The position numbers and the translations under genes are program-made. Shown piece by piece: positions 51,045-59,684 of a DNA stretch of 64,000 nucleotides. The stretch lies in contig NZ_JAFMPM010000005.1 of NCBI RefSeq assembly GCF_017349355.1, positions 1 through 64,000 of the forward strand, written 5' to 3'. How positions within the stretch are numbered: the first letter of the stretch is position 1; each line of letters opens with the position of its first letter. The notes under the pieces are model-generated. The model had not been told where the DNA came from and did no database searches. It saw only the letters and a list, made by a program, of their open reading frames with translations. The stretch is from Thiothrix fructosivorans (GTDB lineage: Bacteria > Pseudomonadota > Gammaproteobacteria > Thiotrichales > Thiotrichaceae).

Positions 51045-52712
51045 TCAGGCTACCGCTCTGCCCAGTGCGGTTTGCAGGTCTTCTTCCGGCGAGTGGTTAA
51101 CCCGCAGGTCGAAGCGTTCCGACAACACCGCTAGCAGGTTGGGCGTGAGGTAAGGCGGCAGGCTTGGCCCCAGATGAATACCTTTCACTCCAGCCGCCAG
51201 CAAGGATAACAGCACCGCCGTGGCCTTCTGTTCAAACCAGGAAATCATCAGTGACAACGGCAGTTCATTCACGCCGCATTCAAACGCATTCGCTAGTGCC
51301 GCTGCGACCTTGATGGCAGAATGGGCATCGTTACATTGCCCCATATCCAACAGGCGCGGGATGCCACCGATGTTACCGTAGTCATGCTGGTTGAAGCGGT
51401 ATTTGGCGCAGCCCAAGGTCAACATAATGGTGTTATCTGGGGTTTTGTCTGCCAGTTCGGTGTAATAATTGCGCCCCGGTTTTGCGCCGTCACAGCCACC
51501 GATCACGAAGAAATGCTTGATAGCGCCGGATTTAACTGCATCCACCACTTTGTCAGCTACGCCCAGCACAGTCTTATGCCCGAAGCCCGTGGTAATGGTT
51601 TTGGCTTCCTCATCCTGCTTGAATCCGGGCAATGCTTTGGCAGCTTGAATCAGCGGCGCGTAATTCCCGTTATCAATGTGACGCACACCGGGCCAACCGA
51701 CTGGGCCGGTGGTGAAGATGCGCTGGCGGTAAATTTTGGCTGGTTCAATGATGCAGTTGGATGTGAGTATGATCGGGCCGGGGAATTCGGCAAATTCGCG
51801 TTGCTGGTCTTGCCATGCGCCACCGAAATTCCCTACCAAATGCGCGTATTTTTTCAGGCCGGGGTAGGCATGGGCGGGCAACATTTCACCGTGGGTATAC
51901 ACGTTGATGCCTTGGTCTTTGGTCTGTTCGAGTATCTGCGCCAGATCGTGCAGGTCATGACCGCTGACGAGGATGGCTTTGCCCTCCACAGGGGTAACAC
52001 GTACTTGGGTAATTTCCTGATCACCAAATGTGCCATTGTTAGCACGATCCAGCAAATCCATGACCTTCAGGTTCAGATGACCTGCGGATAATGCCTGAGC
52101 CAACAGGTCTTCAATGTCGGTGGGATTCGTGGTCAGGTAAGCCAGAATCCGTTCGATTTCAGCGTCAATGTCGTCTTCGTGATAGCTCAGTGTCCGCGCA
52201 TGATGGGAATAGGCACACACGCCCTTCATGCCGTAGGTAATCAGCACCCGCAAGCCGTTCACGTCTTCGCCTACTAGCTCGTGATCTTTGTTTACCACCG
52301 CAACGGATTCTTGTTTGAGGATGCCGTCCATGTCGGTGGCAGGTTGGAACTGTGCTGGGCCTGCGGGTTCTACGAGCGGTTTGCCTTGCGCCGTTGCAGC
52401 AGCGACGTATTGCGCTTTGATGCTGTCACGGATATGGGCAGCTTCCTGCACCATGTTCACAAAGCGTGTCGCGGTGAAGTTGACGTTGGTCAGGGTAGTG
52501 AAAAAACCGTATTGAATAAAGTCATCCACCGCTTTGTCGATGACGCCGACGCTGCGAGCAAGTTGCGCGTACTGGGCAATACCCTTGATCTGGTAAATCA
52601 GGATGTCCTGAAGGTCAGAGGTGTTGGCATCTTTGCCACAAACGCCTTTGTCGGTAGCACAGCCGTCGAGGGTATCGGTGCGCATGGTCTGTTCACATTG
52701 ATAGCAAAACAT
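51045..52712 (-). CDS. hcp: Hydroxylamine reductase / hybrid-cluster protein
   Basis: Hybrid iron-sulfur cluster protein of 555 residues that reduces hydroxylamine and acts as an NO reductase under nitrosative stress. The N-terminal cluster motif is C-x2-C-x11-C-x6-C ([20 protein letters not shown] then GVC), the pattern of the class II proteins. Hybrid-cluster ligands lie in [52 protein letters not shown] and [10 protein letters not shown]. The ATG at 52712 follows AAGGAAAAACCACC. It is divergent from a CRP/FNR regulator, with a palindromic operator between. Confidence 0.96.
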   Translation of the reverse strand: MFCYQCEQTMRTDTLDGCATDKGVCGKDANTSDLQDILIYQIKGIAQYAQLARSVGVIDKAVDDFIQYGFFTTLTNVNFTATRFVNMVQEAAHIRDSIKAQYVAAATAQGKPLVEPAGPAQFQPATDMDGILKQESVAVVNKDHELVGEDVNGLRVLITYGMKGVCAYSHHARTLSYHEDDIDAEIERILAYLTTNPTDIEDLLAQALSAGHLNLKVMDLLDRANNGTFGDQEITQVRVTPVEGKAILVSGHDLHDLAQILEQTKDQGINVYTHGEMLPAHAYPGLKKYAHLVGNFGGAWQDQQREFAEFPGPIILTSNCIIEPAKIYRQRIFTTGPVGWPGVRHIDNGNYAPLIQAAKALPGFKQDEEAKTITTGFGHKTVLGVADKVVDAVKSGAIKHFFVIGGCDGAKPGRNYYTELADKTPDNTIMLTLGCAKYRFNQHDYGNIGGIPRLLDMGQCNDAHSAIKVAAALANAFECGVNELPLSLMISWFEQKATAVLLSLLAAGVKGIHLGPSLPPYLTPNLLAVLSERFDLRVNHSPEEDLQTALGRAVA

Positions 52713-52776
52713 GGTGGTTTTTCCTTTGGTTGAATAGCGGGTGTCGGGCACTCTAGGCATTCTTGATCGCGCTTGC

Positions 52777-52792
52777 CTTGACCGCCGTCAAG
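52777..52792. promoter_or_regulatory. FNR/DNR-type operator between hcp and its regulator
   Basis: Perfect palindrome C-TTGAC-CGCC-GTCAA-G. It resembles the FNR box TTGAT-N4-ATCAA with one change per half. It is centred about 72 bases from the hcp start and 65 bases from the regulator start, suited to control both genes. Confidence 0.75.
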
Positions 52793-52849
52793 TCCTTCCA
52801 TTACGCTCAGGTATTTACGATGCCAATACCCTCACGACAAGGATGCAAC

Positions 52850-53515
52850 ATGGAGCAGTTACTGCGTATTGCCCCCCTCTTTCAAAATTTGACCCAACAC
52901 GACTTGCTACCCATTGCCAATGCTTCCCGTAAAGTGTCTTGTGTCGCTGGTCAGCAACTGTTTATTGAAGGTGACCCGGCAATCCAGTTGTTTCTGGTGC
53001 TGAAAGGCAGTGTGCGCCTGTACCGCCTGACCCATGATGGTAAGGAAAAAGTGATTGAAATCATCCGCGCAGGTGAAACATTTGCTGAATCAGTGGCCTT
53101 ATTGGGTAGGCCATACCCCGTTTGTGCGAGTGCGATTGACGCGCTGGAGATGATTGCGATCCCCGCTGAGGTGATCAAAGCACAGGTTGAACAAAACACT
53201 GGGTTGGCGCTGAAAATGCTGGCAAGCCTGAGTTTGCGGGTACACCGGTTTGTGAATGACATCCATGCGCTCAGTATGTCTACCGCCCAGCAAAAAGTGG
53301 CGGGCTATTTTCTGGCTTTTTTGTCGGCAGAGGCTGATGAACAATGTATCCAGCTACCGTCGACCAAAGCACTGGTAGCGGCTCGGTTGGGCTTGCAACC
53401 GGAAACGTTTTCGCGGGTGTTGGGCAGGATGAAGGAACAGGGCGTGATCCGCGAAGAAAATGCGCAAATCGTGGTATTAGCGCCTGAGAAGCTGCGGCAG
53501 TTACGGGATGAGTAA
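52850..53515 (+). CDS. CRP/FNR-family regulator, DNR-like
   Basis: A 221-residue transcription factor: N-terminal cyclic-nucleotide-binding-type sensor domain (GQQLFIEGDPAIQLFLVLKG ... IRAGETFAESVALLG), dimerisation helix (residues ~120-150) and C-terminal winged helix (LPSTKALVAARLGLQPETFS). It lacks the N-terminal Cys cluster of oxygen-sensing FNR, so it is more like the haem-based NO sensor DNR. Together with hcp and the shared operator this suggests an NO-responsive activator. The ATG at 52850 follows AAGGATGCAAC. Ligand is inferred. Confidence 0.85.
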   Translation: MEQLLRIAPLFQNLTQHDLLPIANASRKVSCVAGQQLFIEGDPAIQLFLVLKGSVRLYRLTHDGKEKVIEIIRAGETFAESVALLGRPYPVCASAIDALEMIAIPAEVIKAQVEQNTGLALKMLASLSLRVHRFVNDIHALSMSTAQQKVAGYFLAFLSAEADEQCIQLPSTKALVAARLGLQPETFSRVLGRMKEQGVIREENAQIVVLAPEKLRQLRDE

Positions 53516-53520
53516 GTGAG

Positions 53521-54738
53521 TCAGCGTACCAACCAGCGGATGACGCCCTCTCCGACCTCTCGTCCGCTGGCGAAGCACGCCGTCAGGAGATAACCGCCTG
53601 TCGGCGCTTCCCAATCCAACATTTCCCCCGCGCAAAATACTCCCGGTAAGTGCCGCAACATCAAATTTTCATCCAAGGCTTCAAACGGTACGCCGCCTGC
53701 GGTGCTGATGGCCTCGTCTATTGGCGTGGTGGCGGTCACGGTGATGGGAATGGCTTTTAAGGTTGCTGCCAGCAGTGGAATGTTCTGCCAGTGGGTTTTA
53801 TCCAGCGTTTCAAACAGCAGTGCTGCTTTTACCCCATCCAGTTTCCAGTGGCTTTTCAGGAAGTTGCCCAGCGTTTTGTTGGCAGGCTTTTTGTGCAAAG
53901 CGGCTTCAAGCTGGGCGTGGCTGTGGTTGGGAAGCAAATCCAGATGGAAGGTGGCTGAACCGTGGGCACTGAGGGTATCACGCAAGCGGGCGGCAAAGGC
54001 GTAGATCACGCTGCCTTCCACACCGCGTTCTGTGATGATCATTTCACCCATACGCGTTTCGGTTTTCCCGTTAAGAGCTGTGAAACTTAGGGTGACGGAT
54101 TTTAGGGGTGAACCCGCAAAGCGGCTGCTGAGGTGTTCGCTCCATGCACACAGAAAGCCGCAGTTGGCGGGTTTTAAGGGGGCGAGGGGGATGTGACGGT
54201 CGGTTAGCAGTTTGACCCATGCGCCATCGCTGCCGAGTTTTTTCCAGCTACCACCGCCGAGCGCGAGGATGACGGCGGTGTAGGGAACGATAACTGTATC
54301 TTGAGGTGTCTCGAACATGAGCTGCCCATGTGGATCCCACCCCATCCAACGATGACGCGGATGCACCCGCAACCCGTTACGCTTCAGCCGTGCCAACCAC
54401 GCCCGCAACAGCGGTGCAGCCTTCATTTCCTTGGGAAATACCCGTCCCGACGTACCAACAAACGTTTCCACCCCCAATTCCGCACACCACGCCCGCAATT
54501 CCTCTGCCCCAAAACGTGCTAACAGCGGTTGTAATTGCGGTTGACGTTCGGCGTAGCGGCTGCAAAATGCGTCAAACGGTTCAGAGTGGGTAATGTTCAA
54601 ACCGCCAATGCCTGCCAGCAAGAACTTGCGCCCCAGTGTGGGCATCGCGTCGTACAAATCCACGCTGTAACCCATGTTGGTAAGTTGTTCGGCAGCCATC
54701 AACCCAGCGGGGCCGCCGCCGATAATGATCACACTCAA
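53521..54738 (-). CDS. HI0933-like flavoprotein (TIGR03862-type)
   Basis: FAD-containing oxidoreductase (405 aa) of the BaiN/HI0933 group. It opens with the dinucleotide-binding motif VIIIGGGPAGLMAAEQL, followed by GRKFLLAGIGGLNITHSEPF and the later PTGGYLLTACFASGREVG, which contacts FAD. No substrate is known for this subgroup. It overlaps the ABC permease gene by four bases, as the last gene of a three-gene operon. A 53-bp copy of its 3' end lies 3.6 kb away beyond the hcp cassette. Confidence 0.88.
   Translation of the reverse strand: MSVIIIGGGPAGLMAAEQLTNMGYSVDLYDAMPTLGRKFLLAGIGGLNITHSEPFDAFCSRYAERQPQLQPLLARFGAEELRAWCAELGVETFVGTSGRVFPKEMKAAPLLRAWLARLKRNGLRVHPRHRWMGWDPHGQLMFETPQDTVIVPYTAVILALGGGSWKKLGSDGAWVKLLTDRHIPLAPLKPANCGFLCAWSEHLSSRFAGSPLKSVTLSFTALNGKTETRMGEMIITERGVEGSVIYAFAARLRDTLSAHGSATFHLDLLPNHSHAQLEAALHKKPANKTLGNFLKSHWKLDGVKAALLFETLDKTHWQNIPLLAATLKAIPITVTATTPIDEAISTAGGVPFEALDENLMLRHLPGVFCAGEMLDWEAPTGGYLLTACFASGREVGEGVIRWLVR
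53531..53583. repeat. 53-bp direct repeat, right copy (flavoprotein gene end)
   Basis: Matches 49921-49973 at 51 of 53 positions. Here it is coding (ACFASGREVGEGVIRW) at the C-terminus of the flavoprotein. Confidence 0.9.
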
Positions 54739-55508
54739 CTGCGAATCCCAATCCCTTTGTTCAACAAATGCAGGCTAAACCAGCCCAGCAGCAGGATAAA
54801 TGCCATGATTACCCCGTAACTCAGCCAGATCGACATATCCGACGCACCCAAAATGCCATAACGGAAGCCATTTACCATGTAAAGCACGGGATTCAGCAAG
54901 GAAATGTTCTGCCAGAGTGGTGATAGCATCGCAATCGAGTAAAACACCCCACCCAAATACGTCAACGGTGTCAGCACAAAAGTCGGCACAATGGTGATGT
55001 CATCGAAACTTTTCGCGTACACCGCATTGATCAGCCCCGCCAGCGAAAACAGCGTGGAAGTCAGCAGTACGATGGTAAAGGTGATGAAAATGTGTTGCAC
55101 GCTCAAGTCGCTGAACAGCAATGACACCAATGTGACCGCCAGCCCAACGGCTAAACCCCGCGCTACGCCACCGCTAATAAAACCTGCTAGAATGATCCAA
55201 TTCGGCATGGGCGACACCAGCATTTCGGCGATATTGCCCTGAAACTTGCTGCCATAAAACGACGACACCACGTTAGCGTAGGAGTTGGTAATCACCGTCA
55301 TCATGATCAACCCCGGTGTGATGAAGTCGATGTAGCTATGCCCGCCCATGTCGCCAATTTGCGAGCCGATTAAGTTACCGAAAATGACGAAATACAGCGC
55401 AGTGGTGATCACGGGGGGGACAATAGTTTGCACCCAGATTCGTGTGAAACGCAGCACTTCTTTGACCAGAATGGTGGTGTAGGCTGTCCATTGTTGTTGT
55501 GCATTCAA
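54735..55508 (-). CDS. ABC-2 type transporter permease (YadH-like)
   Basis: Inner-membrane permease of 257 residues with six predicted helices (VPPVITTALYFVIFGNLI; GLIMMTVITNSYANVVSSF; VGLAVTLVSLLF; ITFTIVLLTSTLFSLAGL; YLGGVFYSIAMLSPLW; GVIMAFILLLGWFSL). It belongs to the ABC-2/DrrB-YadH group, which exports lipids, drugs or polysaccharides. It pairs with the ATPase gene just upstream (four-base overlap). The substrate is not identifiable. Confidence 0.9.
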   Translation of the reverse strand: MNAQQQWTAYTTILVKEVLRFTRIWVQTIVPPVITTALYFVIFGNLIGSQIGDMGGHSYIDFITPGLIMMTVITNSYANVVSSFYGSKFQGNIAEMLVSPMPNWIILAGFISGGVARGLAVGLAVTLVSLLFSDLSVQHIFITFTIVLLTSTLFSLAGLINAVYAKSFDDITIVPTFVLTPLTYLGGVFYSIAMLSPLWQNISLLNPVLYMVNGFRYGILGASDMSIWLSYGVIMAFILLLGWFSLHLLNKGIGIRS

Positions 55509-56431
55509 TGCTTGTTGTTCTCCACTAAATCCATGAAAAGCTGTTCTAAGCGGTTGGTTTTATTACGCATACTGTTGACGATGACACCGTGTTCATTGAG
55601 GAAGGCGAAGACTTTATTGAGCGAATAGTGTTCTTTGTGGAACACGACTTCCACGGTAGTCGGGTCTTGCAGGGTGAAATGGCACAGGTTGCTGGTGGTC
55701 GGCAATATATCCACGGGGCTGGCAAGGTCGAAGACGTAGCTTTCGGTGTCCAGTCGGTTGAGAAGCTGTTTCATGCTGGTGTTTTCGATCAGCTCGCCAC
55801 GGTCAATAATGCCAATATTACGGCACAGGCTTTCGGCTTCTTCGAGATAGTGGGTGGTGAGAATGATGGTGGTGCCATCCGCGTTGAGCTTGCGCAGGAA
55901 TTCCCACATCGAGCGGCGGATTTCGATGTCAACGCCCGCCGTGGGTTCGTCGAGGATGAGCAGACGCGGTTGGTGGATGAGGGAACGTGCAATCATCAGG
56001 CGGCGTTTCATGCCACCGGAGAGGGTGCGGGCTTGGTCGCGGGCTTTTTCCCACAAGCCGAGTTGCTTGAGCAAGACTTCGGCACGGGCAAACGCTTCCG
56101 CACGCGGGATGCCGTAATAGCCGCCCTGATTCACGAGGATTTCGACGACTGGCTCGAAGATATTGAAGTTGAATTCTTGCGGCACTAGCCCGATTTGCGC
56201 TTTGGCTTGTTCGCGCTGGGTGTCGAGGTCGTAGCCGAAAATGCTGACCTTGCCTGCGGTTTTATTCACCAAGGAGCTGGCAATGCCGATGGTGGTGGAT
56301 TTGCCTGCCCCGTTTGCGCCGAGTAGGGCGAAGAAGTCGCCTTGTTCCACGCGCAAGTCGATGCCTTTCAGCGCGGTGAAACCGTTGCCGTAGGTTTTTT
56401 GTAAGCCTTGAATGTCGAGAGCTATTGTCAT
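55505..56431 (-). CDS. ABC transporter ATP-binding protein (YadG-like)
   Basis: A 308-residue ATPase with Walker A LLGANGAGKSTTIG, the signature motif TLSGGMKRRLMIAR, Walker B RLLILDEPTAGVDIE and the H-loop ILTTHYLEEAESL. The C-terminal ~70 residues form an extra domain typical of the DrrA/YadG group. First gene of the exporter operon, followed by permease and flavoprotein. Promoter probably lies in the 120 bases between it and the lipoprotein gene on the other strand. Confidence 0.93.
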   Translation of the reverse strand: MTIALDIQGLQKTYGNGFTALKGIDLRVEQGDFFALLGANGAGKSTTIGIASSLVNKTAGKVSIFGYDLDTQREQAKAQIGLVPQEFNFNIFEPVVEILVNQGGYYGIPRAEAFARAEVLLKQLGLWEKARDQARTLSGGMKRRLMIARSLIHQPRLLILDEPTAGVDIEIRRSMWEFLRKLNADGTTIILTTHYLEEAESLCRNIGIIDRGELIENTSMKQLLNRLDTESYVFDLASPVDILPTTSNLCHFTLQDPTTVEVVFHKEHYSLNKVFAFLNEHGVIVNSMRNKTNRLEQLFMDLVENNKH

Positions 56432-56553
56432 GATGTACGTATACGTTCTGTGCCAAAGTTACCAGATGGTAGCATGTTCCCGCTTGAAGGCGTAAAGCCA
56501 CTCTTCGTATTCCCGTTATAGTAGTTACCTGATTAATGGTAGGTAAAGTGAGC

Positions 56554-56829
56554 ATGAAAAAGACGGTATTAGGTATGTTGGTATGCCTCAGTTTATTGAA
56601 CGCTTGTTCTACAGAGGATGCAGCGCTCCCTGCGCAAACGGAGCGTGAGGCATTTTTACAAGCACAAGTGCAGTTGTTGCAGGCGCAGCAGCACTTGTTG
56701 ACATTGCAAACGATACAACGCCAGCATGATGCGGCTTTGGGGAGCTTGCGAGACAGTAATTTGACCACGAATTGTGCCGTTAGCAATACTTGCGTGGTGG
56801 AGATACGGGAATTCCCCCATCGAGAGTAA
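56554..56829 (+). CDS. Small lipoprotein with helical stalk (91 aa)
   Basis: Signal peptide with lipobox LLNAC (cysteine near residue 18), then a Gln/Leu-rich helix (EREAFLQAQVQLLQAQQHLL) and a C-terminal part with two Cys (TTNCAVSNTCVVEI) that could form a disulfide. The ATG at 56554 follows AGGTAAAGTGAGC. It is about 70 bases ahead of mtgA on the same strand and could be a cell-wall partner. No family recognised. Confidence 0.7.
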   Translation: MKKTVLGMLVCLSLLNACSTEDAALPAQTEREAFLQAQVQLLQAQQHLLTLQTIQRQHDAALGSLRDSNLTTNCAVSNTCVVEIREFPHRE

Positions 56830-56899
56830 AACCGCTATAGACGTATTGTATCCTAGCAATGAACTGGCTACAGTGCCGCCTGTTGTGGGAGGGGATGCA

Positions 56900-57634
56900 T
56901 TGCTAACATTATTATTCAACACCGTTAAACCTCATTGGCATTGGCATTGGCATTGGCATTGGCTATGGCGTGTACCGCTGGCGATGCTGCTTGCTCTGGT
57001 GGTCTGGCTGCTGATTTTTCGCTGGCTGCCGGTGCCGACCTCGGCGTTTATGTTGCGGCAAGATGTGGTGGCCATCTTTAGCGCGGAAACGCCGTTTGTG
57101 CGCCACGACTGGGTGAGTTTGGAGGAGATTCCGCGCCACATGCAGTTGGCGGTGATTGCCTCCGAAGATCAACGGTTTGCGGAACATTGGGGCATTGATA
57201 TGGTGGCGACCGAGGCGGCGATTCGGGCGGAAATGCGCGGGCGCGGCAAAGGCGGCGGTAGCACGATTACTCAGCAGTTGGTGAAAAACCTGTTCCTGTG
57301 GGAAGGGCGGAGTTATGTGCGCAAGGGCTTGGAATGGGGCATTGCTGGGGTGATGGAAATCTTTTGGTCGAAAGAGCGGATTTTGGAGGTTTACCTGAAT
57401 ACCGCGCAGTTTGGTAAGGCGGATTATGGCGTGGGGGCGGCGAGTGCGAATTTGCTGCATAAGTCGGTCGGCAAGCTGGGGGCTGCGGATGCGGCATTGC
57501 TGGCAGCGGTGTTGCCCGCGCCGAGTAAATACAGCGCGGTGAAGCCATCGGGGTATGTGCGGGCGCGGCAGGGGCGGATTTTGCGGCAGATGCGCTCGAT
57601 TGGTGGGGCGGCGTATTTGCAGCGTTTGGATTGA
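56900..57634 (+). CDS. mtgA: Monofunctional peptidoglycan glycosyltransferase MtgA
   Basis: GT51 glycosyltransferase (about 244 aa) that polymerises lipid II. One N-terminal membrane helix (VPLAMLLALVVWLLIFRWL) is followed by the catalytic domain with the Glu-containing SEDQRFAEHWGIDM motif, GKGGGSTITQQLVKNLFLW, and ILEVYLNTAQFGKADYGVGA. I placed the start at TTG 56900, five bases after GGGAGGGG; the open frame begins earlier. Just before the membrane helix the protein has five His-Trp pairs encoded by five CATTGG repeats. Confidence 0.85.
   Translation: MLTLLFNTVKPHWHWHWHWHWLWRVPLAMLLALVVWLLIFRWLPVPTSAFMLRQDVVAIFSAETPFVRHDWVSLEEIPRHMQLAVIASEDQRFAEHWGIDMVATEAAIRAEMRGRGKGGGSTITQQLVKNLFLWEGRSYVRKGLEWGIAGVMEIFWSKERILEVYLNTAQFGKADYGVGAASANLLHKSVGKLGAADAALLAAVLPAPSKYSAVKPSGYVRARQGRILRQMRSIGGAAYLQRLD
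56933..56962 (+). repeat. (CATTGG)5 hexanucleotide repeat in mtgA
   Basis: Five perfect tandem copies encoding (His-Trp)5 at the cytoplasmic side of the MtgA membrane helix. The unit is a multiple of three, so length changes would alter the protein but not the frame. Confidence 0.92.
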
Positions 57635-57690
57635 GTCGAAAGCGTACATTCTGCGCTTGTAATCCTTTCGTTATGGCATATCATACCATG

Positions 57691-57978
57691 ATGAAAGCCA
57701 AGAAACTCCTCGACAGTAAACATGCTTTTGATGATGGCGCAATCCAGCAGCTTGTCATCTGGGATCTGCCTAAACCCGTGTTTGGTAGCTAGCACCATTA
57801 CAAGTACAGCCTGTACTACGGCAAAGATGGGGAACGAATTGTCGGTTATGACAACGAACGCGGCAAGGGCGACCACAAACATATTCACGGGCAGGAATAT
57901 CCTTACACATTCAGTGGCTTGGATGTGTTGGTGAGGGACTTTTTAGACGATGTAAAGAGGGTAAAACATGAACGATAA
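57691..57978 (+). pseudogene. TumE-family toxin gene with an internal stop
   Basis: The frame from ATG 57691 (or 57688) reads KAKKLLDSKHAFDDGAIQQ, then an in-frame TAG at 57790-57792, then HHYKYSLYYGKDGERIVGYD and NERGKGDHKHIHGQEYP, ending at TAA 57978. The two halves together are a normal DUF6516/TumE-type toxin; the stop replaces the residue before the HHYKY segment, where the family usually has Arg. The antitoxin gene overlaps its end. The toxin is likely inactive unless the amber codon is read through. Confidence 0.8.
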
Positions 57979-58327
57979 AACACTATTGGTCTATATCGGC
58001 ACAGCAGAAGACGCACTTCAAGACTTCATGGATGTCTGGAAAAGCGGTAAACCCGCCAGCCCCGTCAATCGCTTGAGTTTTGAAAGCATGGCTGGCTTCA
58101 TGCGGGCATTCACTCCCAAACGCTGGGAACTGCTGGATGTTCTGAAGCGACGCGGCGAACAAAACATCAACCAATTGGCGCAATTGTTAGGACGCGATTA
58201 CAAGAATGTGCATACTGACATTCAAACACTGCATGAATTGGGGCTAGTGCAAAAAGACAAAAACGGGCTGGTGTTTGTCCCTTGGGATGAAATAGAAACC
58301 CATTTCAAATTGGGAATGGCAGCTTGA
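57968..58327 (+). CDS. TumA-type antitoxin, winged-helix DNA-binding protein
   Basis: A 119-residue protein with an N-terminal segment resembling toxin-binding regions (MAGFMRAFTPKRWELLDVLK) and a central winged helix (GEQNINQLAQLLGRDYKNVH, then TDIQTLHELGLVQK). This matches the HVO_A0114-type regulators paired with TumE toxins. It starts inside the 3' end of the broken toxin gene. The toxin-first order is typical for the pair. It is intact, so it is now probably an orphan antitoxin and self-repressor. Confidence 0.82.
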   Translation: MNDKTLLVYIGTAEDALQDFMDVWKSGKPASPVNRLSFESMAGFMRAFTPKRWELLDVLKRRGEQNINQLAQLLGRDYKNVHTDIQTLHELGLVQKDKNGLVFVPWDEIETHFKLGMAA

Positions 58328-58338
58328 TTTAAAACCGA

Positions 58339-59631
58339 TTACGCGCAAAGCAAATACCGCCAAGCAGCCACAACCTTGATAGTTACCCCGTCGTCTTCCT
58401 GCCACTGCGCGTCTTCATCCCGCGTCACAATCACCCCTTGCTGAACACCGCAAAAACGGCAAGCTGCCAGCAATCCCGCTACCTCCCGCGCACGGGTGGT
58501 GGGATCACCCAACTCATAACACACCTGCATCGGTAACAACTCGCCCGTTGGTTGCTGCACCACAAAATCGCATTCCTGCGCCCCTTTCACAAACAGCAGT
58601 TCCAACCCTTGCTTGCGTAACTCCATTGCCATCAGGTTTTCCAGCAACTTGCCTTTGTCTTGCCCCGCTCGCCAGCTAAAGGCATTGATCAAGCCGTTAT
58701 CGACGATATAGGCTTTTTTGTCGCCTAATTCACGCCGCACCAATGACGGGTCATATTTGTACGCCAATTGCAGCAAGTAAATCGCATTCGCTTGTTCCAA
58801 ATACTGGTGCAGCGTGTCTTTGCTGACACGAAATCCCGCAGACTTGAGTTCGTTGTGAATTTTGTTGATTGATAACGGGCTAGTCACACCTTCGATGCAA
58901 CGCCGTAGAAAAAACTTGAGTGCTTGCACATTACGTTCCTGATAACGCTCGATCAGGTCGCGATAGATCATCACATCGAAATATTCGGTCAGCAGCTTGC
59001 GGCGGATGTTGTCATCATCCAGCAACACCACCTCAGGAAAGCCACCGTGCAGCATAAATTGTTCAAAAGCAACGTTGATTAAGGCGACGGATTGAGAAGA
59101 ATGCAAGTCAGGCAAAATCCCTTGAAACGCCAGATATTCGCCAAATGACAGTGGAAATACTTCATAACGCAAGGTTCTACCCCGCAAAGCCGTCGCGATT
59201 TCGCTTCCCAGCAATTTGCTGTTAGACCCCGTAATAAACAAATGGCGCGACACACTGTCATCCAGCCGCCGCACAAACAACTCCCAACGTGGAATATTTT
59301 GGATTTCGTCAAAGAAAAAGTAGCACTGCGCTAAATCCAATGCTGGATACAGTTCACGGTAAGCCTGCACAATCAAATCCAGCTCGTGGGTAGCGAGATC
59401 CAACCGCTCGTCCTCAAAATTCAGGTAAACAATCTGCTCACGCGGCACGGTTTGGCGTAATTGTTCAATAGCTTGCAAGAGGATGGATGACTTGCCGCTA
59501 CGCCGCACGCCTGTCAATGTCACCACTTTGTTGAGGTGTAAGGGGATGTCTAACAGGCGTGGCTTCAGCGCGGGAATATCGCGCAGGTGGAAGTCACGGA
59601 TCAATGTTTTCAGCAGTTCTTTCTTAGTCAT
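58339..59631 (-). CDS. AAA+ ATPase with DUF4143 domain (430 aa)
   Basis: Second member of the family in this window. Walker A is LTGVRRSGKSSILLQAIEQL, Walker B CYFFFDEIQNIPRWE, sensor HLFITGSNSKLLGSEI. The C-terminal part has the nuclease-like LELLFVKGAQECDFVVQQPT. It is only distantly similar in sequence to the 41639-42943 gene but identical in layout. A 31-base inverted repeat lies 15 bases upstream of its start, as an operator would. Convergent with the TumA gene. Function not established. Confidence 0.88.
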   Translation of the reverse strand: MTKKELLKTLIRDFHLRDIPALKPRLLDIPLHLNKVVTLTGVRRSGKSSILLQAIEQLRQTVPREQIVYLNFEDERLDLATHELDLIVQAYRELYPALDLAQCYFFFDEIQNIPRWELFVRRLDDSVSRHLFITGSNSKLLGSEIATALRGRTLRYEVFPLSFGEYLAFQGILPDLHSSQSVALINVAFEQFMLHGGFPEVVLLDDDNIRRKLLTEYFDVMIYRDLIERYQERNVQALKFFLRRCIEGVTSPLSINKIHNELKSAGFRVSKDTLHQYLEQANAIYLLQLAYKYDPSLVRRELGDKKAYIVDNGLINAFSWRAGQDKGKLLENLMAMELRKQGLELLFVKGAQECDFVVQQPTGELLPMQVCYELGDPTTRAREVAGLLAACRFCGVQQGVIVTRDEDAQWQEDDGVTIKVVAAWRYLLCA

Positions 59632-59645
59632 ACTGCTATTTTAGT

Positions 59646-59676
59646 AGAAATCTTCCTTATTAGAAGGAAGATTTCT
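59646..59676. promoter_or_regulatory. Perfect inverted repeat upstream of second DUF4143 gene
   Basis: 13-base arms AGAAATCTTCCTT / AAGGAAGATTTCT around ATTAG, with no mismatch, 15 bases ahead of the DUF4143 start. It also lies nine bases past the stop of the HlyD gene, so it could double as a terminator, but there is no T-run. Confidence 0.55.
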
Positions 59677-59684
59677 AAAAAATA

